From: Corticicoccus populi
GTDB taxonomy: Bacteria > Bacillota > Bacilli > Staphylococcales > Salinicoccaceae
Assembly: GCF_042686195.1 (NCBI RefSeq)
Contig: NZ_JBHUOQ010000001.1
Location: forward strand, 1,554,429 to 1,618,428
Reading direction: 5' to 3'
DNA: 64,000 nucleotides
Shown: piece after piece, positions 40,988-50,194 of the stretch
Layout of the letters: each line of letters opens with the position of its first letter
Numbering within the stretch: position 1 is the first letter of the stretch
The notes under the pieces: model-generated
The model's input: only the letters and a program-made list of their open reading frames with translations
Told to the model about the DNA's origin: nothing
Database searches by the model: none
Position numbers and translations under genes: made by a program

Positions 40988-42064
40988 TTACTTCATTTTA
41001 TTAATCAGATGAATGTACTGTGTATCTCCATACCCAATCTCTGGGAAAAGATTAAACAACCGGGGGACTAATTCTTTTTCCGGCAAGTGTTGATGCTCTG
41101 AGATATATTTCATCACTTCATTATCATCATGAAGCATATCCAAATATATCTTAACTGCCTGAAACATCAGCGGAAATACATTACTTGACGATATTTCATG
41201 ACGGATGAGAACCGATTGATATACTTCAGAATAGTTTCCTAAAATAATTTCAGTCTGATTCACCTTAAACGCATCTTCCCTGAAAGTGTTTAAATATACA
41301 CGTCCCGAGTACCCAGACTGTTCCAAATAAGCAAGTATTGTGAGAAGGTTCATCTGGCAGAACATATCTTCACCGAACCAGAGAACGATATACTGGTAGG
41401 TTTTATCAAAAAGTGGTGACAGTGGATGAATCACTTTTCTCATGTAATTCTCCACAGTTTCATTGTGCCCTGATGACCGTACATCGATAAAGTGTTCTCC
41501 AAAAATCGGTTCCACTGCTTCATTTACACTCATTGCTTCGTTAAACGGCACATAATCTGAATTTCCCATCAACGTATTTTGTTTAAATTCCTCATACATA
41601 TGCTGTCCATTTAATACATTCAGAACATCCTGATCAAAAAGTTTCTTGTTTTTATTCTGTAACTGTCGAACTTCCAACTTTCTTGAGATATTCATCTTTA
41701 TCCCGCTCCCTGCATCATTAATGAAGAGTCTGACATATGACTGAACCGGCTGCTTCTGCAGCTGAAACAGCCCGGGGCTGATACCGAAAACAGATTTAAA
41801 TGCCCTGCTGTATGATTCCTGTGATGAATATCCATACTCCACTGCTGTATCTAAAATTCTATCTCCGTTCTTCAAATCCACTGATGATAAATACAATCTT
41901 CTTAACAAAATATAACGACGGATACTAATGCCTGCGGCCTGATGGAATTTAAAAGAACAGTAATACGGTGAATATCCCACATCGTATGACATGTCATTTA
42001 AAGAAATTTCTTCTGTTAACCGGTCTTCAATCCAGTCAATCATCAACTGCACCTGTTCACTCAT
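40988..42064 (-). CDS. AraC-family transcriptional regulator
   Basis: 358 aa. The AraC helix-turn-helix pair is at the start (residues about 5-105: DWIEDRLTEEISLNDMSYDVGYSPYYCSFKFHQAAGISIRRYI ... RILDTAVEYGYSSQESYSRAFKSVFGISP). A 240-residue C-terminal domain follows, with no known motif. The N-terminal placement of the HTH is the less usual order (as in Rob). Start 42064 with GGAGGTGAC. Target genes unknown; it is isolated. Confidence 0.88.
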   Translation of the reverse strand: MSEQVQLMIDWIEDRLTEEISLNDMSYDVGYSPYYCSFKFHQAAGISIRRYILLRRLYLSSVDLKNGDRILDTAVEYGYSSQESYSRAFKSVFGISPGLFQLQKQPVQSYVRLFINDAGSGIKMNISRKLEVRQLQNKNKKLFDQDVLNVLNGQHMYEEFKQNTLMGNSDYVPFNEAMSVNEAVEPIFGEHFIDVRSSGHNETVENYMRKVIHPLSPLFDKTYQYIVLWFGEDMFCQMNLLTILAYLEQSGYSGRVYLNTFREDAFKVNQTEIILGNYSEVYQSVLIRHEISSSNVFPLMFQAVKIYLDMLHDDNEVMKYISEHQHLPEKELVPRLFNLFPEIGYGDTQYIHLINKMK

Positions 42065-42149
42065 TAATGTCACCTCCTGCGTCCATTATATAAGGCATTC
42101 ATTGGAGTCTTTTGACAGTTCTTGTGCTTTCGAAAAAAATTAAAAACAG

Positions 42150-42962
42150 TCAGGACTTCTTCACTGTAATCAGATACTCTGTCCATGAATCGTCCATCGC
42201 CTTATTGAAGCTCGAATACTCTCCTGAAAGAGTATTAAATTTTAATAACGGTACGATACTGCTTGCCCGCGTGTCGCCGTCAATAAAAAAGTGACTTTCT
42301 TGATCCCAGTATACCTTTCCAAGGCAGCTGATATCATTAGCTATCTCTGTTGTTGAAATGTGTCCCGCAATAATATCTTTATAGAATGAACCTGTCTCAG
42401 CGGGATATTTCCATATAAATTCAGAGCGTTCTGTTGCCTGTTTCCACAATGATTCATCCACTTCACAAATACCTGCATGTACATATATCTGTCTGTCCGT
42501 CTCATAAAATAAAGGCTTCTGTTCTTTATTAAACAGCCACTTTAGAAGCTCAGGATGATGCTCTTTAATTTTCCCGGCCATATACGCACTGACCTTAGAA
42601 TAAGAAGCATTCTCTATCCCTATCTCTGAAGTCATGGCATTAAATACTTCCTTGGAGAAAAAACTTTCCACCGTATTAAAATTATTCTCCTGAATCAGCC
42701 ATTGAATTTCATCATTTAACCGTAACCAATCCATAAACATCTCTTCGTGGTTGCCAATCAGGACGACAACCTGTTCAGGATAGTTTTCCTCCAACTGCTT
42801 TACATAATTAAGTACCCCGAAGCTGTCTTTCCCCCGGTCGATATAATCTCCGAGAAGAATAAGTTTATTCTCTTTGTCAGAATCCAAGTCCACTAAGCTG
42901 AGCGTATCCATCATTGCATCATAATCGCCGTGAATATCACTCATCGAATAAATTACAGCCAT
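42150..42962 (-). CDS. Metallophosphoesterase (PrpE/Ser-Thr phosphatase-like)
   Basis: 270 aa. All metallophosphoesterase blocks are present: SDIHGD, LLGDYIDRG, LIGNHEEMF, VHAG and GHIST. These bind two metal ions and release phosphate from proteins or from Ap4A. ATG at 42962 with AAGGGTGG upstream. Start of the mixed accessory run 42-50 kb. Confidence 0.9.
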   Translation of the reverse strand: MAVIYSMSDIHGDYDAMMDTLSLVDLDSDKENKLILLGDYIDRGKDSFGVLNYVKQLEENYPEQVVVLIGNHEEMFMDWLRLNDEIQWLIQENNFNTVESFFSKEVFNAMTSEIGIENASYSKVSAYMAGKIKEHHPELLKWLFNKEQKPLFYETDRQIYVHAGICEVDESLWKQATERSEFIWKYPAETGSFYKDIIAGHISTTEIANDISCLGKVYWDQESHFFIDGDTRASSIVPLLKFNTLSGEYSSFNKAMDDSWTEYLITVKKS

Positions 42963-43008
42963 TTGAACCACCCTTATTTAAAAGATTCCTGCCTGTGTTC
43001 AGTGTCTT

Positions 43009-43437
43009 TTATAGAAGTTTCTGCAGACCTTCCGGCACCAGCCTCAAATTGCCGTTCTCAAATTCACTGATTCGCTTCCAGTATAATTTAATTTTACTGC
43101 CGTCATCTTTCCATCCAAAGAAACTTGTACGCTCATAAAATGACTGGTCAATAAAATCTGCATCATATACAAACACGACTTCATGACCAATCCTGCCATT
43201 ATGTGTGAACACACTTTCAATGACATCCAAAAGTTTGATATTGCCTATTTCTGCCCTGATTTCTTCATAAATCTCACGCTTTAAAGTGTCAAGACTTCTT
43301 TCCCCGTATTCAATTCCGCCACCGATAGGACGGTAGAAATAATCCTCTTTCACATCGTCATAATCTTCAAACACAAGTATTGAATCATTCTTTCTGAATA
43401 CACATATTGAGATATTCCGTATTGTTTTATCAGCCAT
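43009..43437 (-). CDS. Nudix hydrolase
   Basis: 142 aa. The Nudix box (G-x5-E-x7-REUxEEx-G/U) is complete at residues 40-62: Gly40, Glu46, Arg54-Glu55, Glu58-Glu59, followed by RAEI. It hydrolyses a nucleoside diphosphate linked to another group; which one is unknown. GGAG lies seven bases before ATG at 43437. Confidence 0.9.
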   Translation of the reverse strand: MADKTIRNISICVFRKNDSILVFEDYDDVKEDYFYRPIGGGIEYGERSLDTLKREIYEEIRAEIGNIKLLDVIESVFTHNGRIGHEVVFVYDADFIDQSFYERTSFFGWKDDGSKIKLYWKRISEFENGNLRLVPEGLQKLL

Positions 43438-43458
43438 GGGGACTCCTTATCATTAATT

Positions 43459-44160
43459 TTATCTTTTCCTCAGTTCAATAATAATCCAGTGACTGATTTT
43501 AATGAAGGCTCTGGTACGTTTCTGCAGTTCCTCAGTAAATAAGTCGCTGAGCAATTCATCCATCTCTTCCTTAAGAGTGTCTAATTTTTTAATATATGTC
43601 CAAACTGCACCTGATGGAGGCATTGGCTGATTATTTACTGCCCAAATCCCCTCCAACATAGTCCAGGTTGATGTACTGATTATATATGATACTTTGAATT
43701 CATCCTCCATTTTTTCTGCTGCTTTGATTTTATTAAGCGAACTGTACAACCAATGGATTATACCCTGAACTTCCTTTTTCGATACGCAGTAACTGTCCAG
43801 TTTTGGTCGGGCATTCATTTTTAACTGTGCCAATTGGCCTCCCCGATCAATTAATATTACTCCATCTAAAAATGAATAAATTTCCATTGGGTTCTTTTCC
43901 ATGTTCCTTTGTGCCTCTTTAAAACTGAAATACTTATATTCAACTAAAATATTTTCTCTTATCTCAGCTTGAAAATTTTTATCTATTCCATCCTCTATTA
44001 AAATGTATAAGTCCAAATCAGAATCAGGGTAAGCCTCCCCACGTGCAACTGACCCGACAACCATTATTCCGAGTATTTTACCATTATTAGAGAATTCTGC
44101 TAAAACTGACTGCACTAAATTTAAGTGCACTTCATGTTTTATAAAAGATAACTTACTCAA
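43459..44160 (-). CDS. Nucleotidyltransferase-domain protein (MNT type)
   Basis: 233 aa. The Pol-beta-type active site is present at residues 36-51: GSVARGEAYPDSDLDLY with Gly36-Ser37, Asp48 and Asp50. The C-terminal helical domain fits proteins that adenylylate a small molecule or an antibiotic, or the nucleotidyltransferase of MNT/HEPN pairs. No HEPN partner is adjacent. The substrate is unknown. Confidence 0.82.
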   Translation of the reverse strand: MSKLSFIKHEVHLNLVQSVLAEFSNNGKILGIMVVGSVARGEAYPDSDLDLYILIEDGIDKNFQAEIRENILVEYKYFSFKEAQRNMEKNPMEIYSFLDGVILIDRGGQLAQLKMNARPKLDSYCVSKKEVQGIIHWLYSSLNKIKAAEKMEDEFKVSYIISTSTWTMLEGIWAVNNQPMPPSGAVWTYIKKLDTLKEEMDELLSDLFTEELQKRTRAFIKISHWIIIELRKR

Positions 44161-44265
44161 AGCACCCTCCCCTTAACTACATGACTAGTGTATCCCTCTT
44201 ACATTATGTTCTAAATTTTAAAACATGAAACAGCTTCTGCATTCTGCAAAACCATTTATGGAAAG

Positions 44266-45278
44266 TCACTGGTTAATATTTTCCATGACCATATTTCCGA
44301 ATGTTTTTATATCTTCAAGATAATCAAAATCATTGTCATATAAACTATTAAGCATCCTAACCGCAACTACATTGTATTTAGGAATCACCAGACATACACA
44401 CCCTGAGGCTCCAAGAATTTGAAATGAACCTTCAGGAAGATTATCTCCCAGTTCATTATATTCCCAGGTAATATTTTCAGAACTGCCATTAATCCACCAA
44501 AAGAAGCCAAACTTTGGATGATACGAAGGAACGGTTTGTGGACTTTGTGGCGTCACTACTAAATCAAAAATCTTTTCGGGGAGAATTTGTTTACCTCCAA
44601 TCCGCCCTTTATTCAAGTGGAGATGTCCCCAGAAAACTAAATCTCTTGTACTTACATATAAGTTTCTATCATCCCCTCTATTTGATTCAATTCTTAAAGA
44701 TGGGGGTTCACCAGGGCCATATATATCACAGACCAAATTTTCTTTACCGACTGTTACCCACTCTGTTTTTGACCACCCCAGTTGCTCAATAATTTTTTCA
44801 TTAATAATTTCTGATACAGTAAGTCCAGTCTGATGATAGATTATCTCGGCAACTAAATCCGGACGTTTCTTATTGTCATTCATTCCTGGTTCAGCTACTC
44901 TTTCAACAGAATCTTCTTGAAATAGTAAGCCTGTAGAACGTGTCAATAAATGCTTTATGGTCGTATCACCAAGGATATTTTCATTATACCTTTTCAGTAA
45001 ACACTTTAATTTTTCGTCTAATTTAAAGTAACCATCATAAATCGCTATTGCTGCTGCCAGCCCAATATATGTGACTCTTACGGAATACACATTGAATTGT
45101 GATTCAGTATCAATTAAACGTGCACCTTCTTCAAGATGATGATATCTGTTGTAACATTCATGTATAACTTTATCATTCTGCATAATTAATACAGCAGACC
45201 CTGAACTGCTGTTTGATTCATCACTGTTTTAATATAATCAGATACAGGCTCAAGTTTTGGTATTTTGGAAACATTCAT
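44266..45278 (-). pseudogene. Frameshifted beta-lactamase-fold serine hydrolase
   Basis: The long frame 45183-44266 (305 aa) starts inside the protein. Another frame directly upstream, 45278-45186 (30 aa, MNVSKIPKLEPVSDYI, with AGGAC site), gives what looks like the true N-terminus and ends in TAT-TAA two bases before the second frame begins; one extra base in the AT-rich run near 45186-45190 splits them. In the body, the S-x-x-K motif is S-V-R-V (Ser34, Val37, no Lys) and no Y-x-N is seen where it should be. Both the frameshift and the lost catalytic residues point to decay. Confidence 0.75.
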
Positions 45279-45342
45279 TCTCATGTCCTACAATCCCCTA
45301 TCTGTAAAATAACTATTTGCCAGATACCGGCATGAGTATGTT

Positions 45343-45879
45343 CTACTCCATAAATGCACTTGAATATTCAACCACTCCGGATACATTATCCAGTGCACCA
45401 TCTTTCAGTTCAAGGGCCATAAATGCCTCATCTGGGACTTCGAAAGGCGCTTCGATGTTCCATGATGATGCTTTTTTAAAGCCGAACTTCGGATAATATT
45501 CCGGGTGTCCAAGTACAACAATTGACTGGAATCCGGATTTTTCTGCCTGCGCAATGACATTTTCAATTAACGCTCTGCCGATACCTTTACCCTGATAATC
45601 CGGCAGCACGGATACCGGTGCAAGCGCAAGTGATTCTACTTTCTCACTGCCACTTCCAATAAAAATCTTCGACAAGAGTATATGCCCAAGTATTTGATGG
45701 TTTTCTTCATTCCATGCGACTAACGAAAGTTCGGGAATGAATGCATCAGATTCTCTGATTTTTGAAACCAGATGATGTTCACTCTGATCACTTTCCTCCA
45801 AAGATTCAAATGCTTTCTCCACCACTTCTTCTGTTTCTTTATAATCTTTTCTCTGTTCCTGTCTGATAGAGTAATTCAT
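45343..45879 (-). CDS. GNAT acetyltransferase, YhbS-like
   Basis: 178 aa. LSLVAWNEENHQILGHILLSKIFIG, LALAPVSVLPDYQGKGIGRALIENVIAQA (acetyl-CoA loop) and VVLGHPEYYPKFGFKKASSWNI are typical of the YhbS branch. Acceptor unknown. ATG at 45879 has AGGAAC upstream. Close neighbour of the decayed hydrolase. Confidence 0.88.
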   Translation of the reverse strand: MNYSIRQEQRKDYKETEEVVEKAFESLEESDQSEHHLVSKIRESDAFIPELSLVAWNEENHQILGHILLSKIFIGSGSEKVESLALAPVSVLPDYQGKGIGRALIENVIAQAEKSGFQSIVVLGHPEYYPKFGFKKASSWNIEAPFEVPDEAFMALELKDGALDNVSGVVEYSSAFME

Positions 45880-45955
45880 ATTTCTGTTCCTTTCTATATT
45901 AAAAATATATTTATATTATTTCTTCAATCATCATAAAATATCTGTCATCTAAATA

Positions 45956-46129
45956 CTAGCCGAACAAATTTTTAATGGCTTCCATTCTAATATTTTCCTG
46001 ACAGTCTTCACAAATGAACTTCCCTTTTCTATTATTTTTAAACTGTTTATAATTCATTGTCCCCGGCGTAACAGTAAAGCTGCTTCTGCAGCATACACAA
46101 ACGACTTTATAATAATCCATTTTTTTCAT
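45956..46129 (-). CDS. Small zinc-ribbon protein (DUF2197-like)
   Basis: 57 aa. Four cysteines fit one zinc site, in CVCC at residues 11-14 and CEDC at 40-43, on a basic middle part (KQFKNNRKGKF). It resembles the short DUF2197 proteins of staphylococci; the role is unknown. ATG at 46129 or 46120; no strong binding site is seen (AAAAGCGG), and the coding reading rests on the cysteine pattern and codon use. Lies in a gap between larger genes. Confidence 0.65.
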   Translation of the reverse strand: MKKMDYYKVVCVCCRSSFTVTPGTMNYKQFKNNRKGKFICEDCQENIRMEAIKNLFG

Positions 46130-46474
46130 CCGCTTTTCAACTCATTTTCTGAATAATATTTGAACCCTGTATATTCTTATCTGGCAAAGTCATTCTTTTG
46201 ATTTTCACTGTGCCATCAATATGATTAGCAGTTAACCGACAATCATTAATCATCTTCTATGCAACTGATTTTTTAGATCATCATATCATACAGTATAAAG
46301 TTTCATTTCATCATTAAAAAATGATACGACTGCAGAACCCGCAGCCATACCATTCTTTTTACATATCAACAATTATATCTCATCATTCGCAGTGATTATC
46401 TAATGCATTCATACGCTGCCTCACAACTGAATCAGTAATCCCGTGACGTACCGTTCTAAAGAGTCTTTTAACCC
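46130..46474. other. Intergenic region, no gene seen
   Basis: 345 bases between the small zinc-ribbon gene and the end of fbp. AT-rich, with no open frame that has a ribosome site, and no clear hairpin. It might be the wreck of a lost gene but nothing supports this. Confidence 0.5.
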
Positions 46475-48412
46475 TTAATTAATATAACGGTATGCCATCA
46501 ACTGATTCAGCATTTCAATTTCTTCTTTAAGTCTCGCACCGGTATTCGTTTCACGTACCTTTTTGCGCTCTACTTCTTCATCGACAACCCGGCGGACGGA
46601 TAAAACATCTGCTCCGTTCAGTACAACATCTTCTTTCGAATTGAAATGCTGATGGGCAACCAGCTGCATACCGAATGAATTGTACAGTAAAGTATAGCCG
46701 GCAATTCCTGTTGTGGACTGATAGGCTTTAGAGAAACCTCCGTCAATCACAATCATTTTCCCGTCTGCTTTAATTGGGTTTTCACCGTCTATTTCTTTGA
46801 CCGGAGTATGTCCGTTGATGATATGCCCCTGTCCAGGATCTAATTCAAATTCTTTCAATATCTTTTCACACATCTCTACATTTTCACGCAGATAATAGTA
46901 CGGATTCTTTTCTTCTTTATGAGACGCTTTATCTGTAATAAAGTACCGCTCAAAGGTTGTCATGGCTCTTTTTCCGAACAAAGAAGAAAACTCTCCTGTC
47001 CATAAGTACCACACCATATCTGTCGCGAGATCATCCGTCACCTCTTTATGTTTAAAAGCATAGCGAAGGTAGTTTTCAAATTTATCGAGTAACGCTCTGC
47101 CTTTATAAACCTCCCCTTCAATCTCCATCTGTTCCATGTTCCCGTCTGCATCGACAGGCATACAGCCGTGGATGAGCAGGTTGCCGTTATATTTTAAATA
47201 GAGACTGCCTTTTTTCATTAAAAAGTTCATATGTCTCTTGAGTTTTTCAGACTGCTGGACAGACAACAGAAGTTTACTGATGACTTCTTCCTCTTCCGGG
47301 AGCATACGGGCTGGATTTTCAGGGTCTACTGTATTAAAGCATGTATTCTCCAGTGGATATGTATTGCCGTAAACAGTGATTTTATTATTTTCATGATCCG
47401 TCTTCTCTAAAACCAGTCTCTCCGACATATTAAAATACGGACGCCTTTTAATAATCGGTGCTTCCAGCTTAAACTGAATCATCGCAATCGCCTGATGGAT
47501 TTTTGAAATTTGGATTTTCTCCTGCTCTGTAATATTCTGCTCAGAATGTTTTTTCGGACGGAAGGCCTGGTTATCCTCATAATATTTTTCCGCAAGGTTC
47601 AGAAGCGGACGCAGATTAATACCGTAAGCATCTTCAATAATATCTAAATTATCATACCGTGCACAGATTCTGATAATATTGGCAAGGCACACTTTAGAAC
47701 CTGCATATGCACCAATCCAGAGGACATCATGGTTCCCCCACTGAATATCAATTGAATGGTGGTCAATTAATGTATCCATAATTTTATCCGGTTCCGGCCC
47801 CCGGTCATATATATCACCGACAACATGCAGATGGTCCACAACGAGACGTTGCGTTGTATAGGATAAGCCTGTGATTAATTTTTCCGCCTGACCGAGCGAG
47901 ATGATTTTTTGAATAATTTTTTCGTAATAGGATTTTTTATTCGTGAATTCATCTGTTTTATACAGTAATTCTTCGACAATATATACAAATTGTTTCGGCA
48001 GTGCCTTACGAAGTTTTGAACGGGTGTATTTGGATGATGAGTAGGACACCAGATGAATCAGATGATGAATCTTCTCAACATACCACTCCTCAAGGTCTTT
48101 CTTCGATTCGAACCGTTCTTTGACCACTTTCAATCTGTCTTCCGGATAGTACACCAGTGCCGCAAAATTCGTAATCTGTTCCTCAGTCAAAACATCTTTA
48201 AATATATCATTAATCCGCTCCAGTACCTTCCCGGAACCGTTTCTTAAAACATGCTGAAACGCCTGGTACTCACCGTGTAAATCGCTTACAAAATGTTCCG
48301 TTCCTTTTGGAAGGTTCAGTATTGATTCCAGATTGATGAGTTCTGTCACGACTTTTTCTTCACTGTCAAATTTATCTGCCAATAGATCAAGGTATTTTGT
48401 ATCCACCTTCAA
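46475..48412 (-). CDS. fbp: Fructose-1,6-bisphosphatase, class III
   Basis: 645 aa, the right length for the Firmicute class III enzyme. HFVSDLHGEYQAFQHVLRNG, DIYDRGPEPDKIMD and IQWGNHDVLWIGAYAG give the metallophosphoesterase centre; NGHTPVKEIDGENPIKADGKMIVIDGGFSKAYQ is at the end. It makes fructose-6-phosphate in gluconeogenesis, which feeds glmS downstream. Start ATG at 48412 is preceded by AAGGGGGAT. Core gene placed within the accessory stretch. Confidence 0.95.
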   Translation of the reverse strand: MKVDTKYLDLLADKFDSEEKVVTELINLESILNLPKGTEHFVSDLHGEYQAFQHVLRNGSGKVLERINDIFKDVLTEEQITNFAALVYYPEDRLKVVKERFESKKDLEEWYVEKIHHLIHLVSYSSSKYTRSKLRKALPKQFVYIVEELLYKTDEFTNKKSYYEKIIQKIISLGQAEKLITGLSYTTQRLVVDHLHVVGDIYDRGPEPDKIMDTLIDHHSIDIQWGNHDVLWIGAYAGSKVCLANIIRICARYDNLDIIEDAYGINLRPLLNLAEKYYEDNQAFRPKKHSEQNITEQEKIQISKIHQAIAMIQFKLEAPIIKRRPYFNMSERLVLEKTDHENNKITVYGNTYPLENTCFNTVDPENPARMLPEEEEVISKLLLSVQQSEKLKRHMNFLMKKGSLYLKYNGNLLIHGCMPVDADGNMEQMEIEGEVYKGRALLDKFENYLRYAFKHKEVTDDLATDMVWYLWTGEFSSLFGKRAMTTFERYFITDKASHKEEKNPYYYLRENVEMCEKILKEFELDPGQGHIINGHTPVKEIDGENPIKADGKMIVIDGGFSKAYQSTTGIAGYTLLYNSFGMQLVAHQHFNSKEDVVLNGADVLSVRRVVDEEVERKKVRETNTGARLKEEIEMLNQLMAYRYIN

Positions 48413-48605
48413 AATCCCCCTTTGAGTATGTCACATTATTTTTAATTAGTATAACACATTGGAGTCTGATTTACATTACCTTCAGTGTATCTCTATTTCG
48501 ACACTCCAAATAAATAATCCAGAAACACAAAGAATAATTTACTATAAATGTTTATTGATTACTTTAAACAGGAATAATATTAAAAATTGAGCAGGTGTGG
48601 ATAAA

Positions 48606-48887
48606 ATGTCCGACAAAGAAGTTATACAAACAAGATATTTAAGAATTGAATCTGCCTTATGGCTCTTGTTTTTTATTCTAGTAGCTTTACGCATCTTTGC
48701 TGAAGGTGCGGGTAATGCTTACTGGTCATCCTTTATGCTTTTTTCAGCTGGTATATCCATACTTTTAATCCTTCTTACAAAAGTGATTAAAAACATTCAG
48801 TTGAAAAAAACAATCCGAATTGTTATTTATACTGTCTTGCTACTCTTATTTATTTACCTGTTTTTTATTTTCCCCGGACCATTTTGA
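48606..48887 (+). CDS. Small three-span membrane protein, unknown
   Basis: 93 aa. Spans at about residues 13-31, 38-57 and 70-90 with little between. No family seen. ATG at 48606 has AGGTG upstream; the GTG at 48597 overlaps that site. Divergent from fbp, ending before a hairpin. Confidence 0.65.
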   Translation: MSDKEVIQTRYLRIESALWLLFFILVALRIFAEGAGNAYWSSFMLFSAGISILLILLTKVIKNIQLKKTIRIVIYTVLLLLFIYLFFIFPGPF

Positions 48888-48944
48888 TAAATACAGTGTA
48901 AGCATCCATTTAATATGATAAATTTTTAAAATATATCTTCAATA

Positions 48945-48986
48945 AAAATAGATAGGCATCTAAAATTTCAGACATCTATCTATTTT
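48945..48986. terminator. Hairpin terminator
   Basis: AAAATAGATAG (48945-48955) pairs with CTATCTATTTT (48976-48986). A and T runs on both sides suit the converging small membrane gene and the lincosamide nucleotidyltransferase gene. Confidence 0.7.
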
Positions 48987-49005
48987 CGTTGACTCTTCTT
49001 ACAAT

Positions 49006-49815
49006 TTAAATGCGATTAGTTAAATAAGCATGTAATTTCTTTAGGAACGCCGAGTCAATATCAAATTTATAATGATCCGCCAGTAGACATTCCAATCTCT
49101 CAACTACAGTCAGTGCATTTGAATAAGCATGATATAGTTCTTCTTTATCTAACTTTGCCGTAATTGAAGTGTACTCACTGTATGCCTTTTCTGATACATC
49201 ATCTTCCAAGTTTTTTGTAGCGTTCAGCCAACGTTCTACACTTTTTTCATGGACTCTAATCAATTGTAAAACGTATTTTTGAACATATGTTAAACATTCC
49301 AAAGAACGAGCAGCTTCTCCTCTTTTCAAAACATTTATACCCATTATCCACGTATTAACAAAGTTATTAAAAGCAAAATTGACATTATTATTTGTCAGTC
49401 TATCCGGTCCCTCACCCTGTAGATAATCTAAACATGCTTCTAACCTGCCTGTTACATCATAAATAAACATGGATTCTGTGTCTGGGAAAACGCCTGTTTC
49501 TTTAAATGTCTTAATCACTTCAATCTCAGATTCAGACTGAAAATGAAATTCTCCTCTGATTAAATTTGAAAACACAACCACTTCTGATCCAAATTCATTA
49601 ATGAAGTGCAGATCATATGGAGCAACGCCTCTAATCCAGTCATCGGACTGAAATTCTTCAATTTCTGCAGTCTTTAAAAAGATGTAGAACTCAACATCTG
49701 AATATTTGTCCCCTTCATCTTTTGTAAACGATCCATACATCATACATGCGGAAACACGCGGATCCTTCTCACACTTCTCTTTAATTATATTAATTAATTT
49801 CTCCTGTAACAGCAT
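49006..49815 (-). CDS. Lincosamide nucleotidyltransferase-like protein, Lnu(B) type
   Basis: 269 aa, the Lnu(B)/Lin(B) length. From memory of Lnu(B), shared stretches are ACMMYGSFTK, GD-YSD-EFYIFLK, VAPYDLHFINEFGSEVVVF-NLIRGEFHF, WIMGINVLKRGEAARSLE and ITAKLDKEELYHAY. The nucleotidyl site is Gly28-Ser29 with Asp40 and Glu42. Lnu(B) adenylylates lincomycin and clindamycin at the 3-hydroxyl and so inactivates them. Likely a chromosomal relative rather than the mobile gene, as no IS or plasmid-type gene is near. GGAGG precedes ATG at 49815. Confidence 0.82.
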   Translation of the reverse strand: MLLQEKLINIIKEKCEKDPRVSACMMYGSFTKDEGDKYSDVEFYIFLKTAEIEEFQSDDWIRGVAPYDLHFINEFGSEVVVFSNLIRGEFHFQSESEIEVIKTFKETGVFPDTESMFIYDVTGRLEACLDYLQGEGPDRLTNNNVNFAFNNFVNTWIMGINVLKRGEAARSLECLTYVQKYVLQLIRVHEKSVERWLNATKNLEDDVSEKAYSEYTSITAKLDKEELYHAYSNALTVVERLECLLADHYKFDIDSAFLKKLHAYLTNRI

Positions 49816-50128
49816 ATGAAAAATAACCTCCTGTTTTTTTAATTTACAGAACGTCTTTCATATCTACTACCGGGCAACATGAACAGCACATATCTAATGC
49901 TCCCTTCATTTAAATCAAAATAATCATATCAGATTTCACAACTCACGACAAATACGCTTATCCATGGTATTGTGTTTCTTAATTAGAAAAATGGTGTAAT
50001 CGTAACAACCCGTTTCTTCACTAATATGACAAGTCATCACTGCCTATAATTCATAGTAGCATCAGGATCTTTATCTTATGTTATCCACTTCTCAATTTGA
50101 ATCATTCTTTCTCGTTTCGGCACAAAAA
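49816..50128. other. Intergenic region upstream of the lnu-like gene
   Basis: About 310 bases. It holds the ribosome site of the lnu-like gene (GGAGG, read on minus) and AT-rich sequence before the glmS terminator. No leader peptide or attenuator typical of drug-induced genes was seen. Confidence 0.5.
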
Positions 50129-50130
50129 TA

Positions 50131-50159
50131 CCCCTTTGGCTGCATAATAGCCAAAGGGG
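50131..50159 (-). terminator. glmS terminator
   Basis: CCCCTTTGGCT (50131-50141), loop of seven, AGCCAAAGGGG (50149-50159); on the minus strand the stem ends in TATTTTTG. Confidence 0.9.
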
Positions 50160-50194
50160 CAAAGCTTCGATTTTTAAAATCAAACCTTATTCTC

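Noticed and set aside
43459..44160. Toxin-antitoxin (MNT-HEPN) pair
   Set aside because: The MNT-type gene has no adjacent HEPN gene; neighbours are a Nudix gene and a decayed hydrolase.
49816..50128. Drug-inducible attenuator before the lnu-like gene
   Set aside because: No leader peptide with ribosome site and no competing hairpins were found.
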